A stretch of 64,000 bases of DNA from an uncultured Eubacteriaceae bacterium. Its GTDB lineage: Bacteria; Bacillota; Clostridia; Eubacteriales; Eubacteriaceae. Made by a program: the position numbers and the translations under genes. The stretch covers positions 186,001 to 250,000 of the forward strand of contig CAMBHL010000004.1 in the NCBI GenBank assembly GCA_945867155.1, given 5' to 3'. Shown one piece after another: positions 42,013-51,737 of this stretch. A model generated the notes under the pieces. It saw only the letters and a list, made by a program, of their open reading frames with translations, did not search any database and was not told the DNA's origin. Within the stretch, counting starts at the first letter, position 1, and the number at the start of each line of letters is the position of its first letter.

Positions 42013-43372
42013 AGCACTTAAATCCAGCGGCCTCGACATGATTCACGGTCCGATCTGGAACAAGCTGCCCCTTTTTGCACTGCCGGTCGCCGCAACGTCC
42101 ATCCTGGAACAGCTCTTCAATGCGGCGGACCTCGCGGTGGTGGGCCGCTTCACCGGAAAACTCGGGACCGTCTGCATGGCGGCGGTGGGGGCAAACACTC
42201 CGATCGTGAGTCTCATCGTCAGCTTGTTTGTAGGCGTGGCCCTTGGGGCCAATGTGGTCATCGCCCACGCCATCGGCGGCGGCCGGGAAGACCAGGTGCA
42301 CATCGCCGTAGGCACCTCGGTGCTCTTCGCGGTGCTGGCGGGCTGTGCGGTGACGGTGGTCGGAGAGATTTTCGCCCCTCTCATATTAAAATCCATGGAC
42401 GTGCCGGAGAAGGTGCTGCCCCTCGCGGTGATCTACCTGCGCATCTATCTGGCCGGGCTGCCGGTGATTTTCCTGTACAATTTTGAGGCTGCGATCTTTC
42501 GGGCTGTGGGGAAGACTCAGATTCCCCTGCTGGCGCTGCTTTTGTCCGGCGGTCTCAACGTGGTCTTAAACCTTTGCTTTGTGATCGGCCTGCATCGGAG
42601 TGTCGACGGGGTCGCAACGGCAACGGTGATTTCCAATTTGATTTCGTCGGCGTTTCTGCTGTGGCGCCTGTTCAGAGAAGACACAGCGATTCATCTCGAA
42701 GGGCGTCAGCTCAAAATGCATGGCAGGGTCCTTAAAAGGATCCTGCGCATCGGCGTGCCGGCAGGGGTGCAGTCGGCGGTCTTTTCCGTGGCCAATATTG
42801 TCATTCAGTCGTCGGTGAATTCTTTGGGAGCAGCGGCCATGGCCGGCTCCAGCGCGTCTTTAAACTTAGAAGCCCTCACGTTCTGGATCTTTAACGCTTT
42901 CGGGCAGGCTGCCACCACCTTTGTAGGGCAGAACGACGGCGCCGACTGTCCCGAACGCTGCCGGCGGGTTTTGAGCCTGACCCTCATTGAAAGCTTTATT
43001 TTGTGCGGCGCCATGATGGGGACGGTGTGGTATTTTTCAAACAGTCTCCTGGGGCTCTTTAATACCAGTCCTGCTGTCATCCATTACGGCCATATCAAGC
43101 TGGGCATGCTGTATTCCGGCTACTTCTTCGCCATCGTCTACGAAGTGGTGTCCGGTTATCTGCGGGGATTCGGCATTTCCCTTACACCGGCCATTCTGAC
43201 GACCATTGGCGTCTGCGGGGTTCGGCTTTTGTGGATCTTTCTGTATTTCCCGACCCATCACACCTTCCGCCAGCTCATGCTTGCCTATCCTTTGAGTTTT
43301 ATTGTCACTGCGGTTTTGGTGTGCGCTGCGCTCTTGATGCTCAGACCGGCGCGCCGAAGAGAGAGGGCATAA
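42002..43372 (+). CDS. MATE family multidrug/sodium efflux transporter
   Basis: A 456-residue transporter with twelve predicted membrane segments in two pseudo-repeats. The front is GPIWNKLPLFALPVAATSIL and FNAADLAVVGRFTG; the second half begins near ILRIGVPAGVQSAVFSVANI. Drug or cation specificity cannot be read. The ATG at 42002 lies within the end of the NimA-like gene; a GTG at 41996 is an alternative. A bidirectional terminator follows. Confidence 0.93.
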   Translation: MKSKALKSSGLDMIHGPIWNKLPLFALPVAATSILEQLFNAADLAVVGRFTGKLGTVCMAAVGANTPIVSLIVSLFVGVALGANVVIAHAIGGGREDQVHIAVGTSVLFAVLAGCAVTVVGEIFAPLILKSMDVPEKVLPLAVIYLRIYLAGLPVIFLYNFEAAIFRAVGKTQIPLLALLLSGGLNVVLNLCFVIGLHRSVDGVATATVISNLISSAFLLWRLFREDTAIHLEGRQLKMHGRVLKRILRIGVPAGVQSAVFSVANIVIQSSVNSLGAAAMAGSSASLNLEALTFWIFNAFGQAATTFVGQNDGADCPERCRRVLSLTLIESFILCGAMMGTVWYFSNSLLGLFNTSPAVIHYGHIKLGMLYSGYFFAIVYEVVSGYLRGFGISLTPAILTTIGVCGVRLLWIFLYFPTHHTFRQLMLAYPLSFIVTAVLVCAALLMLRPARRRERA

Positions 43373-43377
43373 AAAAC

Positions 43378-43411
43378 CAGCCTTTTGAAAAATTCAAAAG
43401 GCTGTTTTTTT
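43378..43411. terminator. bidirectional terminator
   Basis: CAGCCTTTTGAA (43378-43389) pairs perfectly with TTCAAAAGGCTG (43393-43404); T runs lie on both sides, serving the MATE gene (plus) and the XRE gene (minus). Confidence 0.92.
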
Positions 43412-43415
43412 GGTG

Positions 43416-44411
43416 CTATTGATTTTGAAAACGGCGAATACTGCCGATGACCGCTGCAATGCCGGCGGCGGTTAGGAAAAAGAGGCCGACGACGGGCGTG
43501 GCGTAATGGTGCGTGCCGACAGTGACGGCGACTGACTGGCCGCTTAATTTTGCGAGGGCAGGCGCTGCGAAAAAATAGGCAGCTGTGACGCCAAAGCATC
43601 CGCTGATTTTAAAGGGGACGGACCAGCGGGTGTAATGGGCGACGAGGAAAATTCCCCAGGCTGCAGCGAAAAGCGGTGTGATTAAAGTGAAGATCAGCGC
43701 GAAATCCGGACGGGCTGCGTAAAACAGCTGCCCGAAAATGAGCAGCAGATAGATCAAAGCCGTGTCGACGCCGAGGCACAGGGCCGCTTTGTGCTGCATG
43801 ATCGGGTGTTTTAAATCGCTGTGAGCCAGAAGAATGGGCAGGAACACCCCGAGAACCCCGAGGGAGGTGCCGGGCAGAGCCATCCACAGAAAGTGCGGGT
43901 CTTTCGCGACGCCGGTCAGTTTGCAGAGGATTAACAGCAGCAAAAGAGAACCGAAGGCTGAGATAAAACATTTCAAAGCCTTTTGGGTTTCGGCGAGCAC
44001 CGGCACATCCAAAAACGAAAAGACGAGACAGGCGGCGCCGAAGGTGATCCAGAAGGTGCGCAGGCCGTGGGGATTGGAGAGCCCCCATATAAAAGTCGGA
44101 ATCACCATAGCCGCACAGGTGAGGCAGGTCAGGATCAAATAGATTTTCCGGTGCCGCTGGTAGGCGTTCGATTGTTGAATCAATTTTCTCTGGTGCCAGT
44201 CGTCGCTGGCGGTAAACAGCTCGTGCTCCGTGATCTGAAGCACTTTGCAGATTTCACTGATGAGGGTGATGTCCGGATAAGACAGGCCCCGTTCCCATTT
44301 GCTGACCGCTGATTCAGAGACAAACAGCTGCTCGGCCAGTTCTTTCTGGGTCATGTTTAAATGCTTTCTTTTGTTTTGAATGTATTTGCCTAAACTCTTT
44401 TTTTCTTCCAT
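43416..44411 (-). CDS. XRE family regulator with C-terminal membrane domain
   Basis: A 331-residue protein from the ATG at 44411, which has TCGGAGGTTAAGAAC upstream; the frame from 44438 is longer but less likely. Residues about 5-65 are a Cro/CI-type HTH (IQNKRKHLNMTQKELAEQL, VSKWERGLSYPDITLISEI). The rest has seven or eight hydrophobic segments starting near residue 95. Such one-component membrane regulators sense envelope signals. Its own neighbours give no target. Confidence 0.9.
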   Translation of the reverse strand: MEEKKSLGKYIQNKRKHLNMTQKELAEQLFVSESAVSKWERGLSYPDITLISEICKVLQITEHELFTASDDWHQRKLIQQSNAYQRHRKIYLILTCLTCAAMVIPTFIWGLSNPHGLRTFWITFGAACLVFSFLDVPVLAETQKALKCFISAFGSLLLLLILCKLTGVAKDPHFLWMALPGTSLGVLGVFLPILLAHSDLKHPIMQHKAALCLGVDTALIYLLLIFGQLFYAARPDFALIFTLITPLFAAAWGIFLVAHYTRWSVPFKISGCFGVTAAYFFAAPALAKLSGQSVAVTVGTHHYATPVVGLFFLTAAGIAAVIGSIRRFQNQ

Positions 44412-44631
44412 GTTCTTAACCTCCGATTGATGGTGCATCGCGATGATAGCCCTATCATAGGCGCTGGGGTAAAAGCTGTCAAGATTTTCGGGGACGACCG
44501 TCAGTCGAGTCTTGATTTTAAGCGGGTTTCAGCACTTTTTCAAAAACATTTTTCACAAAAAGGTGCATCGTGCTATACTAAAAGTAAGCGTCATCATTTA
44601 AACGAAATTGAGCAGAAAAAGGAGGAGCAAC

Positions 44632-47208
44632 ATGGCAACTTTTGACCGCATTCCATCCGGCATCCCGGAAATGGACAAAGCGCTCGACAACATCCGACTG
44701 GGCGACAATGTGGTCTGGCGGGTATCAAAATTAAAATCCTTTAAAGTTTTTGTCAATCCCTACGTGAGGCAGGCGGTGGCCGATCACCGGAAGGTGATTT
44801 ACATCCGCTTCGCCGCCCATCCTTCTTTAATTGATGATTTGTCAGGAGTGGAGGTCATTCCCGTGGAGCTCTCCCACCGGTTTGAAACCTTTACCGTCGA
44901 CATTCACAACATCATTGAAGAGAAGGGCAAGGACGCGTTTTACGTCTTCGACTGTCTGTCGGAACTCCAAACCGCCTGGTCGACGGATCTCATGATGGGC
45001 AATTTCTTCCAGGTGACCTGTCCCTTCTTGTTTGACATGGACACGGTGGCGTATTTTCCGCTGATCCGCGGCAAGCATTCCCTGAAAACCGTCGCGAAAA
45101 TCAGAGACACTGCTCAGGTTTTCCTCGACGTCTACGCCGATGAGGGAGAATATTACGTGCGCCCTGAAAAAGTGTGGCGGCGGTTCTCCGAAACGATGTT
45201 TCTGCCCCAGATTTACAAACCCGTTGACGGCACGTTCCGGCCGATTTTAGACGGGGTCCAGGCTAGCCGGTTTTACCGGACCCTGGACCGGGAACGCTGG
45301 CCGGACCGCAAACAAAACAACGATGCGTGGGACCGTTTCTTTGACCGCACCATGGCGCGTTTTGAAGACGGCGAAGACGTGTCCGAAGCCAAAAGCCGGA
45401 TGTGCCGGATCATGATTACCCGGGACGAACGGCTCCGGCCCCTGGTGGACCATTATTTTAAATTGGAGGACTATTTCGAAGTGCGCCTGCACATGATCGG
45501 CACCGGACTCATCGGCGGCAAGGCCTGCGGGATGCTGCTTGCCCGGAAAATCATCGAGCGGGACTGCCCGGATCTAGCCGAACGGATGGAGCCCCACGAT
45601 TCGTTTTATATCGGTTCCGACGTTTTTTATTCGTATATTGTGGAAAATCATTTTTGGGACATGCGGATCAAACAGCGCCAGCCGGAATATTATTTTACCC
45701 TCGCTGAGCCTTTCGCTGAAAAGCTTAGGACGGGTAAATTCGCAAAAGAAATGGAAGACCAGTTTGTGAATTTATTGGAGTATTACGGCCGCAGTCCCAT
45801 TATCGTGCGCTCCAGCAGCATTTTGGAAGATGGCTTCGGCAACGCCTTTGCCGGAAAATACGATTCGGTCTTCTGCGCCAACATCGGGTCGTTGAAAACC
45901 CGGCTCGCTGAATTTGAAGATGCGGTCCGCCAGGTGTACGCCAGCACGATGAGCCTGTCCGCCCTGGCGTACCGGAAGGACCGGGGTCTGGCGGAAAGGG
46001 ACGAACAGATGTCTCTGCTGGTGCAGCGGGTTTCCGGCTCCTATTACGACAATATTTATATGCCCTGCGCCGCCGGTGTCGGCTATTCCTACAGCCCTTA
46101 TCAGTTTCTTCAGGACCTCGATCCCACAGCGGGGATGCTGCGGCTGGTCATGGGCCTCGGCACATCAGCTGTGGACCGCACCGAAGGCTCTTACCCCCGG
46201 CTGGTGAGCCTGGATAAACCTGAAGCGGTTTCAGCGGTCAGTTCTGCAGAAAAACACCGGTACTCCCAGCGGGGCGTCGAATTTGTCAGCGCCAAGACCA
46301 GAAAGGTGGAACAGGCCCCTTCGGAACGGATCGAACCTCTGATTCCGGCCTACCTCAAAAAACTTTTGTACGAACACGATTGGGACGCCGAACGCCGTTT
46401 CCGGGATCGGGGCCAGAACCGGGAAATCCAGTTCGTTTCCTGCGCGGGCCTGGTTAAAAATAAGGCCCTTATGGGGGATATGCGCCGGATGATGGCGACG
46501 ATTCAGCACGTCTATCAATATCCTGTCGACATCGAATTTACGATCAATTTGTCTAAAGACGACGCCTACGTCATCAATCTCCTCCAGTGCCGGCCCCTTC
46601 AGGTTTTTAAAGATGACGGCAAAATGGAGATGCCGGAGCATTTCGATTCGGAACAGCTGGTATTGGACTGCCGAAAAGCGTCCATGGGACTGTCGATGAT
46701 CCAGAAGATTGACGGAGTGGTCTATGTGGACCCGGTGGCCTATTATGAAATGCCTTATGTCGATAAAAGCCGGGTGGCCAAAGCGGTAGGCCAGATCAAC
46801 TGGCATTACAAAAAATCCGGCAAGCACCTGATTCTCATGGTGCCGGGACGGGTCGGCACCTCCTCTCCGGAACTGGGCGTGCCGACGGCGTTTTCGGACA
46901 TCGACGCCTTTGACGCGGTGTTTGAAATTGCTGATTCCCGGGCCGGGTACAGCCCGGAACTTTCTTACGGCAGTCATATTTTCCAGGATCTGGTCGAAGC
47001 CAAAATTCTATACGCCGCCGTGTTTGAAAACGAAAAGACCAAGAGCTTTCATCCGGAACGCATCACAGCTTTGCCGAACCTCATCGACGAGAGTGTTCAG
47101 GACATGACGGCCATCCAAAACATTATCGGCGTGTACGCCACCCGAGCAGCGGGCCTGACCCTGTATCACGACATGGCCCATCAGCGTCTGGTCCTCGCGA
47201 TGGATTGA
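44632..47208 (+). CDS. PEP/pyruvate-binding domain protein with degenerate KaiC-like front
   Basis: An 858-residue protein; the ATG at 44632 has AAAAGGAGGAGC before it. Residues about 1-210 resemble a RecA/KaiC-type ATPase (IPSGIPEMDKALDNIRLGDN; DAFYVFDCLSELQTAW), but the Walker A lysine motif GKT/S is missing. Residues about 270-650 match the pyruvate phosphate dikinase/PEP synthase N-terminal ATP-grasp domain: GTGLIGGKACGMLLARKI, SPIIVRSSSILEDGFGNAFAGKYDS, and VDIEFTINLSKDDAYVINLLQCRPLQ. The catalytic His and PEP-binding domains of true dikinases are not seen. Reaction unknown. Confidence 0.85.
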   Translation: MATFDRIPSGIPEMDKALDNIRLGDNVVWRVSKLKSFKVFVNPYVRQAVADHRKVIYIRFAAHPSLIDDLSGVEVIPVELSHRFETFTVDIHNIIEEKGKDAFYVFDCLSELQTAWSTDLMMGNFFQVTCPFLFDMDTVAYFPLIRGKHSLKTVAKIRDTAQVFLDVYADEGEYYVRPEKVWRRFSETMFLPQIYKPVDGTFRPILDGVQASRFYRTLDRERWPDRKQNNDAWDRFFDRTMARFEDGEDVSEAKSRMCRIMITRDERLRPLVDHYFKLEDYFEVRLHMIGTGLIGGKACGMLLARKIIERDCPDLAERMEPHDSFYIGSDVFYSYIVENHFWDMRIKQRQPEYYFTLAEPFAEKLRTGKFAKEMEDQFVNLLEYYGRSPIIVRSSSILEDGFGNAFAGKYDSVFCANIGSLKTRLAEFEDAVRQVYASTMSLSALAYRKDRGLAERDEQMSLLVQRVSGSYYDNIYMPCAAGVGYSYSPYQFLQDLDPTAGMLRLVMGLGTSAVDRTEGSYPRLVSLDKPEAVSAVSSAEKHRYSQRGVEFVSAKTRKVEQAPSERIEPLIPAYLKKLLYEHDWDAERRFRDRGQNREIQFVSCAGLVKNKALMGDMRRMMATIQHVYQYPVDIEFTINLSKDDAYVINLLQCRPLQVFKDDGKMEMPEHFDSEQLVLDCRKASMGLSMIQKIDGVVYVDPVAYYEMPYVDKSRVAKAVGQINWHYKKSGKHLILMVPGRVGTSSPELGVPTAFSDIDAFDAVFEIADSRAGYSPELSYGSHIFQDLVEAKILYAAVFENEKTKSFHPERITALPNLIDESVQDMTAIQNIIGVYATRAAGLTLYHDMAHQRLVLAMD

Positions 47209-47212
47209 GACA

Positions 47213-47243
47213 AAAGCTCCGGCTTAAAAGCCGGGGCTTTTTT
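47213..47243 (+). terminator. Rho-independent terminator
   Basis: AAAGCTCCGGCTT (from 47213) pairs with AAGCCGGGGCTTT, with a T tract to 47243, right after the PEP-binding protein gene. Confidence 0.92.
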
Positions 47244-47309
47244 CGTGCAAGATCAGAGCGGCCGTGTTAAAATAGGATTTGATTTTTAGAATAAGAAAGA
47301 AGCATAAAG

Positions 47310-48305
47310 ATGAAGATACTGCATATTGGGAAAAAGGGCAATCTCGAGCGCTATTCGCGTTCGGACAGTGTGCTCTTGAAGATGGCACTGGCGGATGTCC
47401 CCATCGGCCAGCCTGTGGAAACCTATTTGAAAGCCGGCGGTGATGCCGACTTTATCGTCGTGGATGCGATTTCGCCAGTCCCTGGAGATCTCATCCGGAA
47501 AATGCCGAATCTGAAGATGATTCATTCCGAAGGGGTCGCCTTTAATCAAATCGATTTAAAAGCGGCAGATGACTGCGGGGTCTATGTCTGCAACGCCAAG
47601 GGCATGAATGCGGTGGCTGTGGCGGAACAGGCCGTGCTTTTGATGGTCGGCATGCTGCGCGACGTCGTGCACGGGGACGCCCAGGTCCGCTCAGGCCTTC
47701 AGATTCAGACGAAAGAAGGCTATATCTCAAGGGGGGATCTTTTGGAACTTTCCGACTGTGCCGTCGGTCTCGTCGGCTACGGAGACATCGCAAAAGAAAC
47801 CGCCCGGCTCCTTCGGGCCTACGGGGTATCGACGATTTATTACAACAAGCGCCATCGTCTGTCTGAAGCAGAAGAACAGGCCCAGGGCGTGATCTACGCG
47901 CCTTTGAAAGCACTGCTTGAAAGAAGCGACATCGTGAGTCTCCATCTGCCGGTCAATGAAACCACAGCCCGCATCGCAGACCGCCGCTTTTTTGCTGCCA
48001 TGCGTCCGGGCAGCTATTTCGTCAATACGGCCAGAGGAGAACTTGTGGACGATGGGGCACTCATTGAAGCCCTCGAAACCGGAAAGCTGGCCATGGCCGG
48101 GCTGGACACCCTGGACGGGGAACCGGTTCAAAAGAATCATCCCCTTTTAAATCAAAGCGAGGCAGTTGAACGCAAACTCATTTTCAGTCCCCATATCGGC
48201 GGCATCACCCGGCAGAGCTTTTTTAGAAGCTACTACATGATCGATGAGGCGGTTCGTGCCGTGTGCGCAGGACAGCGGCCTGAACATGTGGTCAACAGGG
48301 TTTGA
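47310..48305 (+). CDS. D-2-hydroxyacid dehydrogenase family protein
   Basis: A 331-residue NAD-dependent dehydrogenase. The nucleotide-binding domain (about 110-290) has GLVGYGDIAKETARLLRAYG. Active-site Arg in NTARGELVDD, Glu in LDGEPVQKNHPL and His in FSPHIGGITRQS are all in place. The substrate-binding front is less conserved (DFIVVDAISPVPGDLIRKMP). It could act on phosphoglycerate, glyoxylate or related acids. The SulP gene begins about 20 bases after its stop. Confidence 0.9.
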   Translation: MKILHIGKKGNLERYSRSDSVLLKMALADVPIGQPVETYLKAGGDADFIVVDAISPVPGDLIRKMPNLKMIHSEGVAFNQIDLKAADDCGVYVCNAKGMNAVAVAEQAVLLMVGMLRDVVHGDAQVRSGLQIQTKEGYISRGDLLELSDCAVGLVGYGDIAKETARLLRAYGVSTIYYNKRHRLSEAEEQAQGVIYAPLKALLERSDIVSLHLPVNETTARIADRRFFAAMRPGSYFVNTARGELVDDGALIEALETGKLAMAGLDTLDGEPVQKNHPLLNQSEAVERKLIFSPHIGGITRQSFFRSYYMIDEAVRAVCAGQRPEHVVNRV

Positions 48306-48324
48306 TTTGAAAAGAGGTCGCGTT

Positions 48325-50538
48325 TTGAAATTAATGCCCACAATCATTCATCAAAAAATTGACGTCAGGAAAGACGTGGCGGCCGGGCTGATCGTCGCGG
48401 CGGTGTCAATCCCCATTGCCATGGGCTACGCTCAGATCGCGGGGCTGCCAGCGGTTTACGGACTGTACGGGTCGGTACTGCCGATTATCTTATTCGCTTT
48501 GTTTTCCACGTCGCCTCATATGATTTTCGGCGTCGACGCGGCGCCGGCGGCTCTGACGGGAACCGTACTCGTGGCGCTGAACATTTCGGCCGGTTCTCAG
48601 GGAGCACTGAGGGCGGTGCCGGTAATCACCCTGTGCACGGCCTGCTGGCTGCTGGTGTTTTCCGTGCTGCATTTCGGCCATTTCACCCGCTACATTTCAG
48701 AGGCGGTCATGGGCGGCTTTATCACCGGCATCGGCTTTGAAATCATCGCCATGCAGGTGCCGAAACTTTTCGGCGGCACCGTGGGACATGGGGAACTGCC
48801 GGAATTGGTGGTTCACATTGCAAAAAGCCTGCCTCAGATCAACGCCGCTTCTCTGATTTTAGGATTCGGCGCTTTGACGGTGCTCCTTGTGAGCCGAAAG
48901 CTCGTTCCGAAATTTCCGATGGCGGTGGTCGTCATGCTGGCCGGAGCGGTCATCGACCGTCTAGTCGATTTATCCCGTTTCGGGGTGGCGACCCTGCCGA
49001 AAGTGGCACCGGGACTTCCGAAATTTTTCAATCCCATTCTGGCGGCGAAGGGGCTGCCGATGGGCACCTTGATCAAATACAGCCTGACCATCGCGCTGGT
49101 CATCACGGCGGAGACCCTGCTTTCTTCTAAAAATATGGCCGAACGGAAGGGCGTGAAGCTGGACACGGACCGGGAAATTTTAGCCTACGCCCTCGGGAAT
49201 TTTGCCGCCGCATTTACAGGCTGCTGTCCGGTTAACGGGTCGGTTTCCCGCATGGGCATCGGTGATCAGTTCGGCAGCGATTCCCAGCTGACGGGCCTCA
49301 TCGCCGGCGGCGCCATGGTGCTGATTCTGCTTTTCGGGACCGGCTTCATCGGCTACCTGCCGGTGCCGGTGCTGACGGCGATAGTGATCTCGGCCCTCAT
49401 GGGCATTCTGGAATTTGATGAAGCGGTCCATTTGTTTAAAATCGACCGCCGGGAATTTCTGATTTTTCTCGGCGCTTTCTGCGGTGTCGTCTTTCTCGGC
49501 ACCATTTACGGTGTTGTGATCGGCGTGGTGCTTTCCTTTATCGTCGTGCTCATGCGGACTATGACCCCGCCCCGGACTTTCCTTGGTGTGATTCCCGGCC
49601 AGAACCGGTTTTATGACCTGCGCCAGGTCAAAGAAGCCCGGGCCATCGAAGGGGTGGTTTTATACCGCTTTTCGGCAAATTTGTACTTTGCCAATTTCGA
49701 TTTGTTTGAACAGGACATTGAGGGGGCTGTCGGTCCGAAGACGAAAGCCGTCATCGTGGACGCCTCAGGCATCACGAGCCTCGACTATTCAGCGGCGAAA
49801 AAGATGGACGCCCTGTACCAAAGACTCAAACAAAAGGGCATTCGTTTTTTCCTGACCGGACACATCAGCAACGTCAACGACACCCTCAGGGAAGCCGACC
49901 GAGACGCGATGATTCGCGAGGGCAGCGTCGTGCGCACGATGACCGGGGCGCTGCTGGCCGCCGGCTATCATTGGCCTTATCCTCTGGAAGGCGGGACGCC
50001 CCGCCGCGTCGACTTTGCAGCTTCCCAGCGAAGACTCCTCAAAGACGACATGGAATGGGCTTTCGGCGATCAGGCGGACGCTGAAATTGCTGCCTACGTT
50101 CAGAAAATCATGGATCTTTGGCAGAAGCCTGAGGAAGAACGGGAAGATTTAGAGGCCTTCATGCGCCATTCTCCAGTCTGGCAGCATTTGAACGGCGTGC
50201 GGGAAGACGACCTCCTCGAACATCTCGAAATGAAGACGGCTGCCTTCGCAAAGGCGCACCAGCTCGATCCAGACGAAATGGCGAAGGCCCTCGCCGGGCG
50301 CCGGAAACAGATTGCGGAAAAACTGAAGCACGACGATCCTCATCTGTACGCTCTGCTCCAGTCCCATCGGGGAGAATTGGACAGCATGCTCAAACGGATG
50401 GGTGCAGATTCCAAATGGCAGCACCGGCTGAAAACTTTAGATCAGTGGCGGATGCGCCTGAAGGCCTTTGGCCATCACATACAGCATAGAGATTCAGAAG
50501 ATTCAGATCAAGAACATCACACAAAGGAGCGTGAATAA
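48325..50538 (+). CDS. SulP family anion transporter with STAS domain and long C-terminal tail
   Basis: About 737 residues from the TTG at 48325, which has AAAGAGGTCGCG upstream; an ATG three codons later (48334) is an alternative. Residues about 10-420 hold ten or more membrane segments (AAVSIPIAMGYAQIAGLPAVYGLYG; GCCPVNGSVSRMGIGDQFGS). The STAS domain is about 440-560 (GVVLYRFSANLYFANFDLFE; VDASGITSLDYSAAKKMD). A further charged helical tail of about 175 residues follows that I cannot match to a family. Sulfate, bicarbonate or another anion may be moved. Confidence 0.9.
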   Translation: MKLMPTIIHQKIDVRKDVAAGLIVAAVSIPIAMGYAQIAGLPAVYGLYGSVLPIILFALFSTSPHMIFGVDAAPAALTGTVLVALNISAGSQGALRAVPVITLCTACWLLVFSVLHFGHFTRYISEAVMGGFITGIGFEIIAMQVPKLFGGTVGHGELPELVVHIAKSLPQINAASLILGFGALTVLLVSRKLVPKFPMAVVVMLAGAVIDRLVDLSRFGVATLPKVAPGLPKFFNPILAAKGLPMGTLIKYSLTIALVITAETLLSSKNMAERKGVKLDTDREILAYALGNFAAAFTGCCPVNGSVSRMGIGDQFGSDSQLTGLIAGGAMVLILLFGTGFIGYLPVPVLTAIVISALMGILEFDEAVHLFKIDRREFLIFLGAFCGVVFLGTIYGVVIGVVLSFIVVLMRTMTPPRTFLGVIPGQNRFYDLRQVKEARAIEGVVLYRFSANLYFANFDLFEQDIEGAVGPKTKAVIVDASGITSLDYSAAKKMDALYQRLKQKGIRFFLTGHISNVNDTLREADRDAMIREGSVVRTMTGALLAAGYHWPYPLEGGTPRRVDFAASQRRLLKDDMEWAFGDQADAEIAAYVQKIMDLWQKPEEEREDLEAFMRHSPVWQHLNGVREDDLLEHLEMKTAAFAKAHQLDPDEMAKALAGRRKQIAEKLKHDDPHLYALLQSHRGELDSMLKRMGADSKWQHRLKTLDQWRMRLKAFGHHIQHRDSEDSDQEHHTKERE

Positions 50539-50539
50539 A

Positions 50540-51127
50540 ATGCAGAGACTCACATTGGAACAAGCCAAACAATTAAACAGCACCATGGTCACCGAAGATC
50601 ACCTGCTGCTTCACGCGGCGAACGTGTCCGCGGCCATGGGCGCGATGGCGGAACATTTTGGCGCCGGCCCTGAAGAAAAAGAAGAATGGGAAGCCGTAGG
50701 GTGGCTCCACGATTACGACTACGAAAAATATCCCGATGAACATCTTGAACATACGGAACAGCCCCTGCTCGAAGCCGGGGTTCCGGAACGGGATGTCCGG
50801 GCGATCATGAGCCACGGCTACACCATTGTCAACGACGTGAAGCCGGAAACGCCCATGGAAAAGAGCCTGTTCACGGTGGATGAACTCACCGGCATCGTTC
50901 AGGCTGCCGCGCGGATGCGCCCCCACGGCATTACGGACATGAAGCTGAAGAGTTTTATGAAAAAGTGGAAGAGCAAAAACTTTGCGGCAGGCTGCAACCG
51001 GGACCTGATCCTCCAGGGCTGCGACATGCTCGGCATGGAGATCCGGGACGTGGCCGGCATTGTCATCGACGGCATGAAGGCCCACGCCGAAGAACTGCAG
51101 CTCGCGGGCGACGGTGAAGAAGCATGA
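50540..51127 (+). CDS. HD domain protein
   Basis: A 195-residue protein from the ATG at 50540, with AAAGGAGCG before it, one base after the SulP stop. The HD phosphohydrolase residues are visible in LLLHAANVSAAMGAMAEHF, the metal-binding HD in GWLHDYDYEKYPDEH, and VDELTGIVQAAARMRP. It is a compact single-domain hydrolase of the type annotated as HDIG proteins. The substrate may be a nucleotide. It is 12 bases before maf. Confidence 0.85.
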   Translation: MQRLTLEQAKQLNSTMVTEDHLLLHAANVSAAMGAMAEHFGAGPEEKEEWEAVGWLHDYDYEKYPDEHLEHTEQPLLEAGVPERDVRAIMSHGYTIVNDVKPETPMEKSLFTVDELTGIVQAAARMRPHGITDMKLKSFMKKWKSKNFAAGCNRDLILQGCDMLGMEIRDVAGIVIDGMKAHAEELQLAGDGEEA

Positions 51128-51139
51128 GGTGAACATCCA

Positions 51140-51736
51140 ATGAAAACAGACATTCCGATTATTTTAGCGTCCCAGTCTCCGAGGCGTCGGGAACTTTTGT
51201 CCCGCATCGGCATTGACCCGATCATCATGCCGTCGACCATCACGGAAAAGATCAACACGGACGATCCCGCTGAAGCGGTGAAACTGCTTTCCCGCCAGAA
51301 GGCGGAAAATGTGGCGGCTAAGCTCGAATCCTGTTACCTGGTCATCGGTGCGGACACGGTGGTGGCTGCTGACGGCAAAATCCTCGGCAAGCCTAAAACC
51401 CATGAAGAAGCGGCCGAAATGATCTGCCGGATCGAAGGGAAAACCCACCACGTTTACACCGGAGTCACTCTCATGATGTCCGACGAAAGCGTTCCACCCG
51501 TTACGTTTGCTGACGAAACGGCCGTTCACGTTTATTCGATGACGGCGGATGAAATCGCGGCTTACGCAAGCTCTGACGAGCCCATGGACAAGGCCGGCGC
51601 TTACGCCATACAAGGGGCTTTCTCCGCGTACATCAAAGGCATTGAAGGGGATTACGCCAACGTCGTCGGGCTGCCCGTGGGCGCCCTGTATCAGGCCCTC
51701 AAGGCTTTTATTTCAAAGGCCGAAAAGGAAGTGTAA
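51140..51736 (+). CDS. maf: Maf nucleotide pyrophosphatase
   Basis: A 198-residue Maf/YhdE-family protein that hydrolyses non-canonical or dTTP/UTP nucleotides to monophosphates. The signature ILASQSPRRRELLSRIGI is at the start, LVIGADTVVAADGKILGKPK holds the metal Asp, and DKAGAYAIQGAFSAYIKGIEGDYANVVGLP is at the back. Length is typical. It sits one base before xpt. Confidence 0.95.
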   Translation: MKTDIPIILASQSPRRRELLSRIGIDPIIMPSTITEKINTDDPAEAVKLLSRQKAENVAAKLESCYLVIGADTVVAADGKILGKPKTHEEAAEMICRIEGKTHHVYTGVTLMMSDESVPPVTFADETAVHVYSMTADEIAAYASSDEPMDKAGAYAIQGAFSAYIKGIEGDYANVVGLPVGALYQALKAFISKAEKEV

Positions 51737-51737
51737 G

